A stretch of DNA of 64,000 nt from Nilaparvata lugens (Eukaryota > Arthropoda > Insecta > Hemiptera > Delphacidae): positions 18,827,318 to 18,891,317 of the forward strand of contig NC_052505.1 of the NCBI RefSeq assembly GCF_014356525.2, in the 5' to 3' direction. Both the position numbers and the translations under genes were made by a program. Numbering within the stretch: the first letter of the stretch is position 1; each line of letters opens with the position of its first letter. Positions 20,730-31,350 of the stretch are shown in pieces. The notes under the pieces are model-generated. The model made no database searches and was not told the DNA's origin. It worked only from the letters and a program-made list of their open reading frames with translations.

Positions 20730-21419
20730 CACAGCTGATACTATTTTGTCTCAACCTTAATTTCTCGAAGAGAAAAAATAATATTCTCTTCAATGTTTCC
20801 TTCCATTACGAACTACTTGTTAATGTTCACTTTCAAATACTTCAATTATAAAAATAATGATGATGATGATAATTATTATTGCTCGCGGATAGAATGAATA
20901 TAAGAAAAAAAAAACAGAATAAGAAGAGAAAAAATAATTGAAATTGATATAGAAATAGCCGTTTAGAGAGTAATTTGTAATGTGGAAGGATATTTTAGAA
21001 TAGAATGGAAGGCAAAGAAGAAAAAGTTGGAGATGCTAAATGAGAATTTATGTAATTTTGTTCTCAAGCACATGTGAATGGTGAAAAGAGGTAGATACAG
21101 TGATTAATCACTTGAAACTGTCAGCAATCCTAATCTAACCAACCAACCTTTTCCATTCAACAACTGCTGACAAGAATCTCACAAGAGGTAGTTAACAAGT
21201 GAGAGGAGACAAGTATATAAGGATGAAAGAGAAAGGACATTTTTGAGAGTTGTTGCAAGAGCGAGAGGGGATAGTGATTAATATTCTTGGCTATGATAAG
21301 TGATAGAGCAAGGTGTCCAACCAGTATTCAAGGTCATTTGTAAATGAGTACAGTACGCCTCTACTAATGCTCCAATATTGATCTATATATTCTTTATTTA
21401 TATTCTAATTTAATATTCT
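20730..21419. other. No gene recognised
   Basis: AT-rich with ATGATGATGATAAT near 20855 and purine-rich patches. No recognisable coding or RNA gene. Confidence 0.4.
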
Positions 21420-21545
21420 TTATTGGTTCATACAATAAGTACCTCATCATCAAATTGATAGGGAGAGAAAAAATAAGGTAACCTTGTGCTATTCCTCTAC
21501 CAAATTTAGATAAGGTTCCATTCACATGGTTCGGAATAGGTTAAG
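21420..21545 (-). mobile_element. Retroelement-like 3' end flanking B4
   Basis: On the minus strand the terminus reads ACTTATTGTATGAACCAATA. GGTAACCTTGTGCTATTCCT and the CAAATTTAGATAAGG side recur inverted at 53575-53635 beside B3, and the ATTCATACAATAAGT end recurs at 55400 beside B5. So the same tail neighbours three B copies. Confidence 0.5.
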
Positions 21546-21576
21546 TCTTTATTCAAATTAATTAAAACAATATAAA

Positions 21577-22220
21577 AAATCTGGTGTGGCGCACTCACAC
21601 AACTTTCCTTGCCGTTATGAAAATTGATCACCTGACGCTAGTGTTCCCGCGCATCTCAAGTTTACTATTCAAAGATTTGAGCCAGCTGGTGACAGGGTAA
21701 TAACGCTAGAGACACACATGAGGTCTGCTATCTCTTCATAGTGAATGATTTAATAGAATCAACAATAATTTGCAATTGAATAATCACATTTTCTCTAATT
21801 TAAAGCTTATTTCCAATTTTAGGTGAAAATGTTACTGAACATTATTAATTGTAGAGATTTTCATGCTCAATCTACTCCACTTGATTTTTTTTGTTTCAAT
21901 TGTATATGATGCCTGATAATTGAGAATCTATCTGCATTGATGGGGCGGAGCTCCTGAAATTTTTACAGATATGGGACTTGTGGCAGTTGATAGAGCTTAT
22001 CGATGACTATTTTAGGTATGAATTTGATCAAAATCATTGGAGCCGTTTCCGAGAAAATCACGAAAAACTCTGTTTTTGACAACATTTTCGCCATTTTAGC
22101 CGCCATCTTGAATTTCATTTGATCGAAATTGTTCGTGTCGGATCCTTATAGTGGAAGGACCTTAAGTTCCAAATTTCAAGTCATTCCGTTAATTGGGAGA
22201 TGAGATATCGTGTACACAGA

Positions 22221-22259
<39 letters not shown>

Positions 22260-22405
22260 ACACACACACAGACCAATACCCAAAAACCAGTTTTTTGGAC
22301 TCAGGGGACCTTGAAACGTATAGAAATTTGGAAATTGGGGTACCTTAATTTTTTTCGGAAAGCAATACTTTCCTTACCTATGGTAATAGGGCAAGGAAAG
22401 TAAAA
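21577..22405 (-). mobile_element. Family B element, near complete (B4)
   Basis: Inverse of B1: starts CTGGTGTGGCGCACTCACAC, AACTTTCCTTGCCG, and ends AATACTTTCCTTACC, GGGCAAGGAAAGTAAAA. Carries the conserved plus-strand frame (ICIDGAELLKFLQIW) but it is not open from the usual upstream methionine. A CA repeat sits at the usual place. Confidence 0.85.
22218..22270 (+). repeat. (CA)n microsatellite inside B4
   Basis: CA repeat of about 50 bp with two T interruptions, homologous in position to the GT repeat of B1. Confidence 0.85.
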
Positions 22406-22454
22406 ACAATATGAAAACTTGTAGTTACCCTTTTATTTAAAACTTTAAAATATT

Positions 22455-22492
22455 TTAACGACTAGTTTCGACCATAGGTCATTTTCAAGTTT
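22455..22492 (-). ncRNA. Hammerhead-ribozyme-like motif (H4)
   Basis: Minus strand: AAAC, TTGAAAA, T, stem II GACC-TAT-GGTC, GAAAC-TA-GTC, GTTAA. GAAACTAGTC fits a 2-bp stem III with a TA loop and a GUC cleavage triplet. Core TTGAAAA differs from CUGANGA at the same two positions as family P. Stem I is only about 3 bp. Confidence 0.3.
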
Positions 22493-23287
22493 GAATATTT
22501 ATTTTAAAGTTTTTAATAATAGGGTACTACAAGTTTTTATATTGTTTTTATTAATTAGGTTAACTCTTGTGATTGTTCACTTCACAAAATTTTCACTCCT
22601 TGATTATTTTCATTTATAAAGTAGATTTTAAAATTTGCTCCAATATGAATTGAATACTCCAGAATATGAATTGAAAACATCTTTCTTGGTAATGTTGTAC
22701 TCTAAAACCTAATTAGAAATTTGCTTCATATAGAATGTGAATAGAGTTAACCCAGTATACCTGGGGCTGTGTTTGGATTTAGTTGGTACAAAGAGGATTT
22801 GATCATGTGGAAGGATTCTCAGAGTGACACACAGAAAGAGCAGTCGAGCAAAATTAATAGGTTCCCAGTAGAAAAGGAAGGAGATAGGATCCTGTTTCGA
22901 AGCTGATCGTTTGGAAAATTCGGAAATCGATGCTTTAACTGATATAATTTGGTAAAAACTTGGGAAATATCCTACTCTCCGGCTCTATAAAGTAAACTCT
23001 GTTGGTGTCCTGCAATAAATCTCAAACAATATTTGAAAATACAATTTCAAAACATTAAATCTCATTTTTCACTCTTCTCTCTCTTTCCTCATTCTCTTGT
23101 TCTTCTAGGCTTAATCTTCAGCCACCTTATCTGGTTTCATTTCCCCTCATTCTACTCAATTCACCTTCTACCATTCTTTTTTCGTTTTTCTCTTTTTATC
23201 CCCCACTCTATTCTACCCATCTCATTCAAGCCTCTCTACTATATTCTTTTTTCTTCTCTCATTTCATTTCCCTTTTTATGAAACATT
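22493..23287. other. No gene recognised
   Basis: AT-rich. AACTTTAAAATATTT before H4 and AAATATTTATTTTAAAGTTT after it form a loose inverted repeat around the motif. 23060-23275 is CT-rich and low complexity. Confidence 0.35.
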
Positions 23288-23520
23288 ATCAAATGTCTAT
23301 GATACAGCATCAAATGTTCATGATACAGTATCAAATGTTTATGATTCAGTATGAAATGTTTATGTACAGTATTGAATGTTTATAATACAGTATCAAATGT
23401 TCATGATATTTATAATATAGTTAATAGTTATAGTTATAATAGCTCACATATTTATGATATAGTATTAAATGTTTATGATACAGTATCAAATTTTTATTAT
23501 ACATTAAATGTAATGATAAA
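23288..23520 (+). repeat. ~21-bp minisatellite, interrupted
   Basis: Units of the type ATCAAATGTTTATGATACAGT recur about nine times with substitutions, interrupted near 23405-23455 by ATAGTTATAGTTATAATAG. Confidence 0.75.
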
Positions 23521-24344
23521 GTAGTATTAGATTGATAAGAGTTAATAATGGAAGTAAGGAACTAAGTACTGTACTCAATTATTGCACGGGAAAATAATTA
23601 TGTGCTTTCATCTCTCATATAATTTAATTAATTTGTACATGCACAATATAAAGACAAATCAATATGATGGGAAACCTTTCATTTCTGTTTTAGTTTCACT
23701 TTCATTGAAATTTCTAAACGCTTTCATTTCAGAGAGTTTACTAATTAAATATTCGAAAGTATGACTGTGGTTGATAACAAATGATATTATTTGCAATGAA
23801 TATTGCTGATGGCATTTCCGTAAATTCCATTTTAATTTCTATTCATAGAGTTGAATAACATTGTGGCTGCTGGTTTCTCATTGAAGTTATGTGGGCGGCA
23901 TATTTTCACTTCTATTATTGAGTTATTTCTTATAAATTTTGAAATTTGATTCAAATTTGTATCCACACTCAGCATATTATTGAAGCATCAATTGAATTTA
24001 TTCACTGTGTTCTTAAAGGGTGTGACAACAGTTAAATACTGATTGATTCTATAAAGAAAACAAATCAATAGAATGATAATCTCATAAAAGTTATAAGTGA
24101 TCAATATTCACTACCTTTTCATAACCATGTACATCTCAAGTATGTTAATTTTCTAATGTAACTTGTGTTGGAAAATCTAACTTGTGCCATTGCAAACACA
24201 TACTCAAAATTGTTTCCAAATCGCAAAAGTACTGCATTTAACAGTGCTCCATGTAGGGTGCAAAACAAGGGTTGCTCTTAGTTCGAGTTTTCCACAGTAG
24301 GTTGCGCTAGTTGTCGGAGTCTGGAATAGTTATTTGTGCAACTA
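23521..24344. other. No gene recognised
   Basis: AT-rich with no supported feature. Confidence 0.4.
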
Positions 24345-24446
24345 GTGCGCAAAGTGACAGTTTGCTGCATCGAAAGAAACGTTTACGCCCGAGCCGTAGG
24401 CGAGGGCGGAATGGTTTCTTGAGTGCAGCAAACGAACTTTGCGCAC
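24345..24446. mobile_element. 102-bp hairpin with GC-rich head
   Basis: GTGCGCAAAGTGACAGTTTG pairs with CAAACGAACTTTGCGCAC; CATCGAAAGAAAC pairs loosely with GTTTCTTGAGTG. The head CGCCCGAGCCGTAGGCGAGG-GCG is itself palindromic. The arm sequence recurs at 24775-24800 (ACTCACTTTGCGCACTAGTG). Could be a foldback element or a regulatory palindrome. Confidence 0.55.
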
Positions 24447-24975
24447 GTATTTCACATTAAATTTTTCCTACAGTTACCATTGAATATGAAAAGTGAGTAA
24501 TTATGGGTAAAATTGCCTGAATAATGTAGTAGTGTTTGAATGGCGGGGGGCAGCTGTGTGGTGTGTGCTGTGGTGGCACTGTGCTGTCGTTGTCCTCCAT
24601 TATAATATCTACTTAATAATTAGCGCGTTGTGCTTCGTTGCACCTCTGCTCACTATAGCGTATAGCAGCCACAGCAGTCACTGTTACCAACTCCATTTTG
24701 ATTTTGCTGCACTGGTGCTCCATATAACCTACTAACTATTTTGCGTTGTCATGCTGCAAATCTGGAGTACGCAAAGTACTCACTTTGCGCACTAGTGCGG
24801 AAAAATGATTCTTTGCAGCCTGCAATCAGTGCACAAATGGTCACTTTTCAGGGTATCTGTAGGAAAAATCTATTTCCGTAGAGTGGCGCTTTCTGTAGGG
24901 GAAATTTCGAGTTACCCTCAGTGGAGGGAAACTTGTTGAATGATATGAAGTCTCAAGAGGGAAGTTGAAAATATT
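24447..24975. other. GC-richer intergenic patch, no gene called
   Basis: 24540-24740 is less AT-rich than its surroundings. The open frame at 24532-24735 has no recognisable motif. GTAGGAAAAAT-type blocks occur on both sides (inverted at 24465 and 24862). Confidence 0.35.
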
Positions 24976-25048
24976 CCTGATGAAAATTGTAATGTATTTT
25001 CCGATGAAAATTGTAATGTATTTTCCTGATGAAAATTGAGATGTAATT
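24976..25048 (+). repeat. 25-bp tandem repeat, ~3 copies
   Basis: GATGAAAATTGTAATGTATT occurs twice with 25-bp period, followed by a third diverged unit GATGAAAATTGAGATGTAAT. Confidence 0.8.
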
Positions 25049-26207
25049 CATTAGAAGAATATATGGTATTATATTGTTAAAGAGTATCTAAATATTACTC
25101 TAATTAGGGGAGAGGATTTCTCTAGACTTATCTGTTAAGGGATTGTTAGACACCATCAATTCTTTCCATGTTCTATTATCATTTATTCAACTCATATTTT
25201 CATATTCAATTCTTCCCTGTTCTATTATCATAGTCTGATGTTCTCGAGTACAACTCAAATTGAAGGTACATAAACTTTATTTATTTATTGATGAGTTGCA
25301 GCTTTATCTTTTGAAATCTATGCACGGTAATTATTACAGAATTACAATAGTAATTACAGTAACATTACTTTTGATTATAGTATTTGATCAGTTCCCTTAT
25401 ATTGTATCATCTATCCCAGGTTTCTCTTTTCATGAGAGTGTATAAATCCAGTTCATAAATATATTCATTTGTGAACTGTTTCCAGTATTTAAATGTGAAC
25501 TATTATAGACTACATTAATAGCATTCTGTTAATGATAAGAATTTGCTTCAAAACAGTTACTAGTATTTCAGAATATGCTTTCCGATTTCTGATGTATGCT
25601 TCCTCAGAATTGGTGTCTCTCTCATTTAGTATATTTTCGACTTTTTCTTCTTATCTTCTATCTCTCATTTCTTTGACAATTAGAATGAAAATTTGTTGCA
25701 ATTACTATAATCCATCCAAACACTTTCACAGAAGCTTTGAAATAAAGTGACTAACTCCAGAGATGAACTAAATCAGTTCATGAGTTTATATATTATAGTT
25801 TCTCAATGCTAACAGATAAGTCAGTTATGTACTTTAGGGAGGCTCATATCTCTTATTATTTATTCATTCACATAAAACAGTTAGTATTGGTTGATTGGAA
25901 AGCCTGAAAAATTGATGTTATTAATAAGAAATACTTCCTTATGAAATGCATTTAAGTTTAGCACAAATGTATAACGTGTTAACCTAGGGTTAACGATTTT
26001 TGTTTCCTTGCTTTTTGTCGTTCCTGTATTGCAAAGAACTGCAAATGAATTGAAATATTTCTCCCTCAAATTGATTGCAAATGAATTTCATTTGAAAATT
26101 TACTTCTTTGATGTGACTCTTTGCAGTTCATATTAATTTTTGTACTTTGAGTTTTTTTAACTTGTTAAAAATATTTTTCAACTGTTTTTTATTTCAAGTA
26201 TTTGTAA
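25049..26207. other. No gene recognised
   Basis: AT-rich; several short frames without motifs. CAGTTCATAAATATATTC / TTTGTGAACTG-type pairs near 25450-25480 are weak. Confidence 0.4.
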
Positions 26208-26300
26208 TTGACCGAGCGAAGTGAGGTCCAAGATTCAAGTCGACGGTTTGGCATTTCTCTTAATGTTTAAATGATTGAATGTTTAAATGTTTACATGTTG
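26208..26300 (+). mobile_element. Family A 5' fragment (A1)
   Basis: TTGACCGAGCGAAGTGAGGT, TCGACGGTTTGGCATTTCTC, TTAATGTTTAAATG. The rest of the element is absent. It faces A2, a full inverted copy 475 bp downstream. Confidence 0.75.
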
Positions 26301-26399
26301 AAACGTTTTCAGATGTTCGCGTTATTTATTTCATCAAAGACTTTTCTGTTTTCTTGAATTCACCAAATTGCTTTGCTCAAAGCTGTATGCTGTATATAT

Positions 26400-26580
26400 T
26401 TTGAGCAATAATATACTTGGTATTGTGACTTAAAAATTAGTATTAGTTTGTAAATTCAGTAGTATTAGTAAAAATTTGTAGTATTGTAGTATAGTAGTAT
26501 TGTAAAAATTAGTATTAGTGACTTAAAATTAGTATTAGTATTGTGACTTGAAAATTAGTATTAGTTTATAATATTGGAGT
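26400..26580 (+). repeat. Degenerate TTAGTATTAG-type repeat
   Basis: AAAATTAGTATTAGT occurs four or more times, mixed with TATTGTGACTT and GTAGTATTGTAGTAT. No clean period. Confidence 0.6.
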
Positions 26581-26774
26581 TGAGATTACTTGAACAATAA
26601 GAGTATTGCGCACTTTATCATGGACCAATGTGATGTAGTAGACATTGTTGAAAAAGCGTGTTTACTGTTTAGTAGACTATTAGTAAAGTTTCATATTTTA
26701 CATGCGTTTTGAAATAGTTTAGTGACAATATTCAATTCTTGAGACGAAACTGTTGTTTTATCAATCATTTATAA

Positions 26775-27192
26775 GTAGTAGTTCTGTGAACAGTAGACCT
26801 CACGCAGTATTCTCATCCACAAGTTCCTGATTGAAACTATAGGCATTATGGAAATACAGTAATAGACTGGCATCTCCACACATCTGTGTAATCACTTGTC
26901 AGCTGATTTATGATGGATAATTCTATAGTCTGATTTTTACTCTAATATTGGCGTATGAAGGAGGCTCCTTTTTCCTTTTATATTATCCTTGAAATGGAAA
27001 ATTTCCAAAAACCTTGTATATACGTCGACGCGCAATTTAAAAAGGAACATACCTGTCAAATTTCATGAAAATCTATTACCGCGTTTCGCCATAAATGCGC
27101 AACATAAAAATATATAAAAATTTAAACATTCAAACATTAAGAGAAATGCCAAACCGTCGACTTGAATCTTAGACCTCACTTCGCTCGGTCAA
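26775..27192 (-). mobile_element. Family A element, full length (A2)
   Basis: Plus strand begins GTAGTAGTTCTGTGAACAGT and ends CCTCACTTCGCTCGGTCAA. Between lie CACACATCTGTGTAATCACT, GGAGGCTCC, GTATATACGTCGACGCGCAA, GGAACATACCTGTCAAATTT and GCCAAACCGTCGACTTGAAT, the inverse of A4. About 418 bp, no coding sequence. TTCTGTGAAC / CGAGCGAAGTGAG-type palindromes sit at the two ends. Confidence 0.85.
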
Positions 27193-27404
27193 CAACCCAT
27201 GGTGACAATATTCAAATTCTTGAGATGAAACTGTTGTTTTATCAATAATTTATAATTAGATTCTTATCAGCTACTCTATTCGATAACCTATTTCTTATAA
27301 ATTACTCGGAATTCAATTTGGTATCATATTTAGAAGAAATTATCAAATACCCCTCTGCAATAAATGTGTCAAGTTATCTATGATTTACCAGTTATAAATT
27401 AATC

Positions 27405-27787
27405 AAGTTCACAAGCTTCCAGAGCAAAATGATTTACATCCAATTATCAAATACTGTACTACCATAGAGAAACAATAGCGTAAGTAGATATATCGGTATA
27501 GAGCGTTTATGTCGCAACTTTTACTGTTATCTCAAGCCGATTACTGTTGATTATTGTCGAATTTTACTGTTTTGTTGGGGTTAGAGTGTATGAACGGCAC
27601 AATATGAGAGACTACCAGTGTCACACAGCTTCACGAGAAGGAATTACATGAACTATCGGCTTGAGATAACAGTAAAAGCTGCTACATAAACGCCCTATAA
27701 CTTGGGATATCTACTTTGCTATTGTTTCTCTATGGTAGTTTTTGATAATTGGATGTTATTCATTTTGCCCAGGAAGCTTGTGAACCT
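27405..27787. mobile_element. Palindromic element hosting K1
   Basis: GTTCACAAGCTTCC, GCAAAATGA and CATCCAATTATCAAA on the left pair with TTTGATAATTGGATG, TCATTTTGCC and GGAAGCTTGTGAAC on the right. Removing the 274-bp K1 leaves a compact ~110-bp hairpin. Confidence 0.7.
27462..27735. mobile_element. Family K MITE (K1)
   Basis: Ends CCATAGAGAAACAATAGC and GCTATTGTTTCTCTATGG are perfect inverted repeats flanked by TA on both sides. Internally AACTTTTACTGTTATCTC, AAGCCGAT and inverse ATCGGCTTGAGATAACAGT continue the palindrome. Same length class as K2 and K3. Mariner-type TA duplication; no transposase. Confidence 0.85.
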
Positions 27788-28084
27788 GACTACTTGACCA
27801 AGAGAAATATTGTAATGGATCAATAAGTTAATTGATAAAATTCTGGAGAAATATTTGAAGCGATAAGTTACCCACCCTGTTATTTAACCTATTTTTTTCA
27901 ATTTCTTTACAACATGACTACTTCACAAAAATTCCACCGTATTGCATTGACCTCTTGAGAACGGGGAGTTTACGATGGAAGACATTGTCTTACTCTTTGG
28001 ATCTCTGGATAGGAAGCAAGCTATTTGCATTGATAAGGGTACCTCGATTCAGAGTTAAGTACCTATCTCCTCCTCATCTTTCCT

Positions 28085-28975
28085 CTTCGTTCTTCTCCTC
28101 CTCCTCCTCCTCCTCCTCCTCTTCCTCCTCCTTCTACTCGTCCTCCTCCTCCTCCTTCTCATCTTTTCTCATGTCCATCCTCTTACTTCTCCTCGTCCTC
28201 CTTCTCCTTATTCGTCTCCTTCTTCCTCTTCTTCTTTTTTCTTCTTTCTCTTCTTTTTGTCTTCTTCTTCTTCTTTTCTTCTTCTTCTTCTCTTCTTCTT
28301 CTTCTCTTCTTCTTCTTCTTCTTCTTCTCATACTCCTGCTCCTCATCCTCCTCCTCCTCCTCCTCCTCCTCTCCTCCTCCTCCTCCTCCTCCTCCTCCTC
28401 TTCCTCCTCCTTCTACTCGTCCTCCTCCTCCTCCTTCTCATCTTTTCTCATGTCCATCCTCTTACTTCTCCTCGTCCTCCTTCTCCTTATTCGTCTCCTT
28501 CTTCCTCTTCTTCTTTTTTCTTCTTCTCTTCTTTTTGTCTTCTTCTTCTTCTTTTCTTCTTCTTCTTCTCTTCTTCTTCTTCTCTTCTTCTTCTTCTTCT
28601 TCTTCTCATACTCCTGCTCCTCATCCTCCTCCTCCTCCTCCTCCTCCTCTCCTCCTCCTCCTCCTCCTCCTCCTCCTCTTCCTCCTCCTTCTACTCGTCC
28701 TCCTCCTCCTCCTTCTCATCTTTTCTCATGTCCATCCTCTTACTTCTCCTCGTCCTCCTTCTCCTTATTCGTCTCCTTCTTCCTCTTCTTCTTTTTTCTT
28801 CTTTCTCTTCTTTTTGTCTTCTTCTTCGTCTTCTTCGTCTTCTTCTTCTTCTTCTTCTTCTTCTTCTTCTTCTTCTTCTTCTTCTTCATACTCCTGCTCC
28901 TCATCCTCCTCCTCCTCCTCCCCCTCCTCCTCCTCCTCCTCCTCCTCCTCCTCTTCTTCTTCGTACTCCTGTTCC
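28085..28975 (+). repeat. 278-bp higher-order repeat of pyrimidine triplets
   Basis: CTACTCGTCCTCC recurs at 28134, 28413 and 28691 (period 278-279). Each unit runs CTC triplets, TTTTCTCATGTCCATCCTC, TTATTCGTCTCC, TTC triplets, CATACTCCTGCTCCTCATCC. About three units. The 452-codon frame through it is Ser/Leu/Phe/Pro low complexity and not called. Confidence 0.9.
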
Positions 28976-29138
28976 TCCTCATTCTTCTGTTTATCCTCGT
29001 ACTTCTCTTCATCTATGTCCTCCTCTCCTTGTTCTATTTCTCATTTTCCTTCCACAATTTCCTCTGTGCAATTGTAGTAAAAGTGACTTTTGCCGATCTC
29101 AAGATAGAACAGGTTGTTGGTGAAATTCAAATTCGTTC

Positions 29139-29180
29139 TCCTCCTCCTCCTCCTCCTCCACCCCCTTCTCCTCCTCCTCA
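29139..29180 (+). repeat. (CTC)n tract
   Basis: Short CTC triplet run separated from the main array by about 160 bp of ordinary sequence. Confidence 0.8.
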
Positions 29181-30019
29181 TACTCTTCCTCGACTCCCTT
29201 GTAACCCCTCTCGACTCTCCTACTATATCTTCTTCCAAGAAACCCCCTCTTTCTCTTACAAGAGGCAACTTCCTCATTTGCATACTTTGTCTGCTTGTTC
29301 TACTGTGCAATAAAGAGTGATACTGTAGCATCAGTGTGATAGAAATAGTGTGATAGAGAATGATAGCAACAGTGTGATACTAAGAAATAGCAACAGGTTG
29401 TTCCCCTATTGCTTATGGTATTGGTTCCTGTGCCAATCTGTGTTGAGTGGTTCTTGGGGGATAGTAGGCCTACACATGGTCGAAAAATGTTACGTTATAG
29501 TTCTGTTACTCTAGAAAAGTGTAGCCATAGAGAAAAGATATAATATATATCTATTTTTCTCTATGGTGTATAGCTTAAAGAAATTAGAAATTCATAATTT
29601 CCTAGTAAAAAAAAATTATCAGAAATTCATAATTTGAACGGATAAGTCAGGTCACTTCACTGGCATTGAAAAATCCCCAATTCAAAAGCATTTATTACTT
29701 GACTAATTTTGATCGTCATGTTTCTATCTCCAATAAAATGGAAACAAGGACTGTTAGCCCAAGTCTTTTATAAGCCTATTGCACCATTAAAATTAGCCTA
29801 ATAGCCTAGTTATCCGGTTAATCCGTGGTCGCCTGCCTTTTTCACAAGAAGCTTTTTATTCGTGGATTAGAATGCTGTCCCATTAGCTGGTGATCTCGAA
29901 TTCAGATAAAAGAGAGACGAAAGTGGGAATATCGAATGAAATAGAAAGTATGAATTGTTGGTTGTTAGAGGAGGATGTGAGGTGGAGAAGGCAGACAAAA
30001 AATAAATAGAAATGAATTT
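29181..30019. other. No gene; 42-bp palindrome at 29526-29567
   Basis: CCATAGAGAAAAGATATA pairs with ATATCTATTTTTCTCTATGG. The ends match the family K terminus, so this may be a K element reduced to its tips. GTGTGATA repeats several times at 29333-29378. Confidence 0.5.
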
Positions 30020-30240
30020 GTGGAAAGAAGAAGAAGAATATGGAGATGAGGAGGAAGAAGAACTTCCTCCGGAGTAAATGAAGGAGAAGAAGATGAAGAG
30101 GAAAGAGAAGACGTAGTAATAGTAGGAGAGTGTGAAGGAGAAGGGGGAAGAAGATAGGGGAACAGACCAAGTAAGAAAAGAAGAAGAAGAAGAAGAAGAA
30201 GAAGAAGAAGAAAAAGGAAAATAGTAAAAGAAAGGAGTTG
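30020..30240 (+). repeat. Purine-rich tract with GAA run
   Basis: GAAGAAGAAGA run at 30178-30220 and GA-rich flanks. The block around AACAGACCAAGTAAGA is the inverse of TCTTACTTGGTCTGTTCCCC at about 54131, and neighbouring blocks also match inverted, so this is a second copy of part of the 53.8-54.9 kb tract. Confidence 0.75.
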
Positions 30241-30265
30241 AATGGAGAAGATGGAACACGATGAT

Positions 30266-30488
30266 CAGCTGTTGTCTTGTGAACGTGATATTTTGGAGCT
30301 CAAAATTTATGTATTTTATAGAATTATTATGTGAATTTGAAGTTTATTTTTACGGAAGTTTTATTATCAATCTCAATTCAAAATTGTTTGTTCTATTCTG
30401 ATACTGTAGGTATATTCAGATTGATGATTAAGTGTATAAATTGAAATGGATATAACCTACCTAATATTTGAACAATTTAAGACAAAAA
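30266..30488 (+). mobile_element. Family D, proximal part (D1a)
   Basis: CAGCTGTTGT, GTGATATTTTGGAGCTCAAA, TACGGAAGTTTTATTATCAA and CATAACCTAC-type blocks match D2 (39431-39750) in order. Family E interrupts it where D2 reads GACAAAATCAGG. The remainder resumes at 30917. Confidence 0.75.
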
Positions 30489-30916
30489 TATCGGGGCAAC
30501 GAGCTTCGCTCGTTTATTTTATTTATTTAGAGAACACAATTCTCTAAAATGATCGTGTTTATATTTCACAGCTGGCTATACGTCATCTTATGAATTTCGG
30601 GGATGCGATATTTTGATTTTTCACATACTCATTTTTTTACTATCCACATCTGTTTCAGCCAAGGATGGATTATGCTTTAAATGTCGTTAAGCGATGAGAC
30701 CTAGTGCAATCGAATCTTTATATCATAAACCTACTATGTTCCAAATCTCGTGAAAATCGTTAGAGCCGTTTTCGAGATCCGTTAACCATGAATAACCAGA
30801 TATAAAAATAACAAGATATAAAAATAGCCAGATATAAAAATAACCAGATATAAAAATATGCAGATTTATATTATAAATACAGAAAATTGCTCGCTTAATA
30901 ATATAAGTTATAATAG
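30489..30916 (+). mobile_element. Family E element inserted into D (E1)
   Basis: Starts TCGGGGCAACGAGCTTCGCT and ends GCTCGCTTAATA...TAATAGG as in E2. Includes CAGCCAAGGATG, GAGACCTAGTGCAATCGAAT and TCGTTAGAGCCGTTTTCGAG. Contains a 16-bp minisatellite. A leading TC and a GAGC...GCTC hairpin near the start recall Helitron-like ends, but the 3' end is not a clear CTRR. Confidence 0.7.
30791..30860 (+). repeat. 16-bp minisatellite in E1
   Basis: ATAACCAGATATAAAA repeats about four times with single-base variants. E2 has only one or two diverged units here. Confidence 0.85.
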
Positions 30917-31001
30917 GATTAGGAAATTGAAGAAGTTTTTGGCAATAGCCTGTTTTTTCTTTACCGACTACTGTATTGTTTAATCTATCCAATGAATAAA
31001 T
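30917..31001 (+). mobile_element. Family D, distal part (D1b)
   Basis: GGAAATTGAAGAAGTTTTTG, GGCAATAGCCTGTTTTTTCT, CCGACTACTGTATTGTT and AATGAATAAATA, continuous with D1a once E1 is removed. Confidence 0.75.
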
Positions 31002-31097
31002 ACTGAATAACATGCATGAGAAAGAAAGAAAGAAGGAGAGAGAGCATTGAGAAAGACAAATTTAGAGAATGAAGAAGAATAAGAAGGAAGGAAAATT

Positions 31098-31350
31098 GAT
31101 TGATTGAGTACTTTATGTAGATTACAATATATATACTGGCTTATACACTTATATACAATAGCTTACAATACAGCAAAATTATAGATGAATTTACATAATA
31201 TAGACTAAGAAAATAATTATTGAACTGTATATGATATTGAAAGCAATTTGTAATATAATAACTATAGATAATAATTATATTGTTGTGCATCTACATAAAT
31301 TGACGGAGCTTTGGACATATCAATGTCCATTCTTCGGAAAGAATATTGGT
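31098..31350 (-). mobile_element. Family G repeat (G3)
   Basis: GATTGATTGAGTACTTTATG, CTGGCTTATACACTTATATA, AATACAGCAAAATTATAG, AATTATTGAACTGTATATGA and CATTCTTCGGAAAGAATA as in G2. Confidence 0.7.

Noticed and set aside
27955..29313. 452-codon open frame
   Set aside because: Ser/Leu/Phe/Pro low complexity in all plus frames; a pyrimidine-only strand lacks stop codons. No domain.
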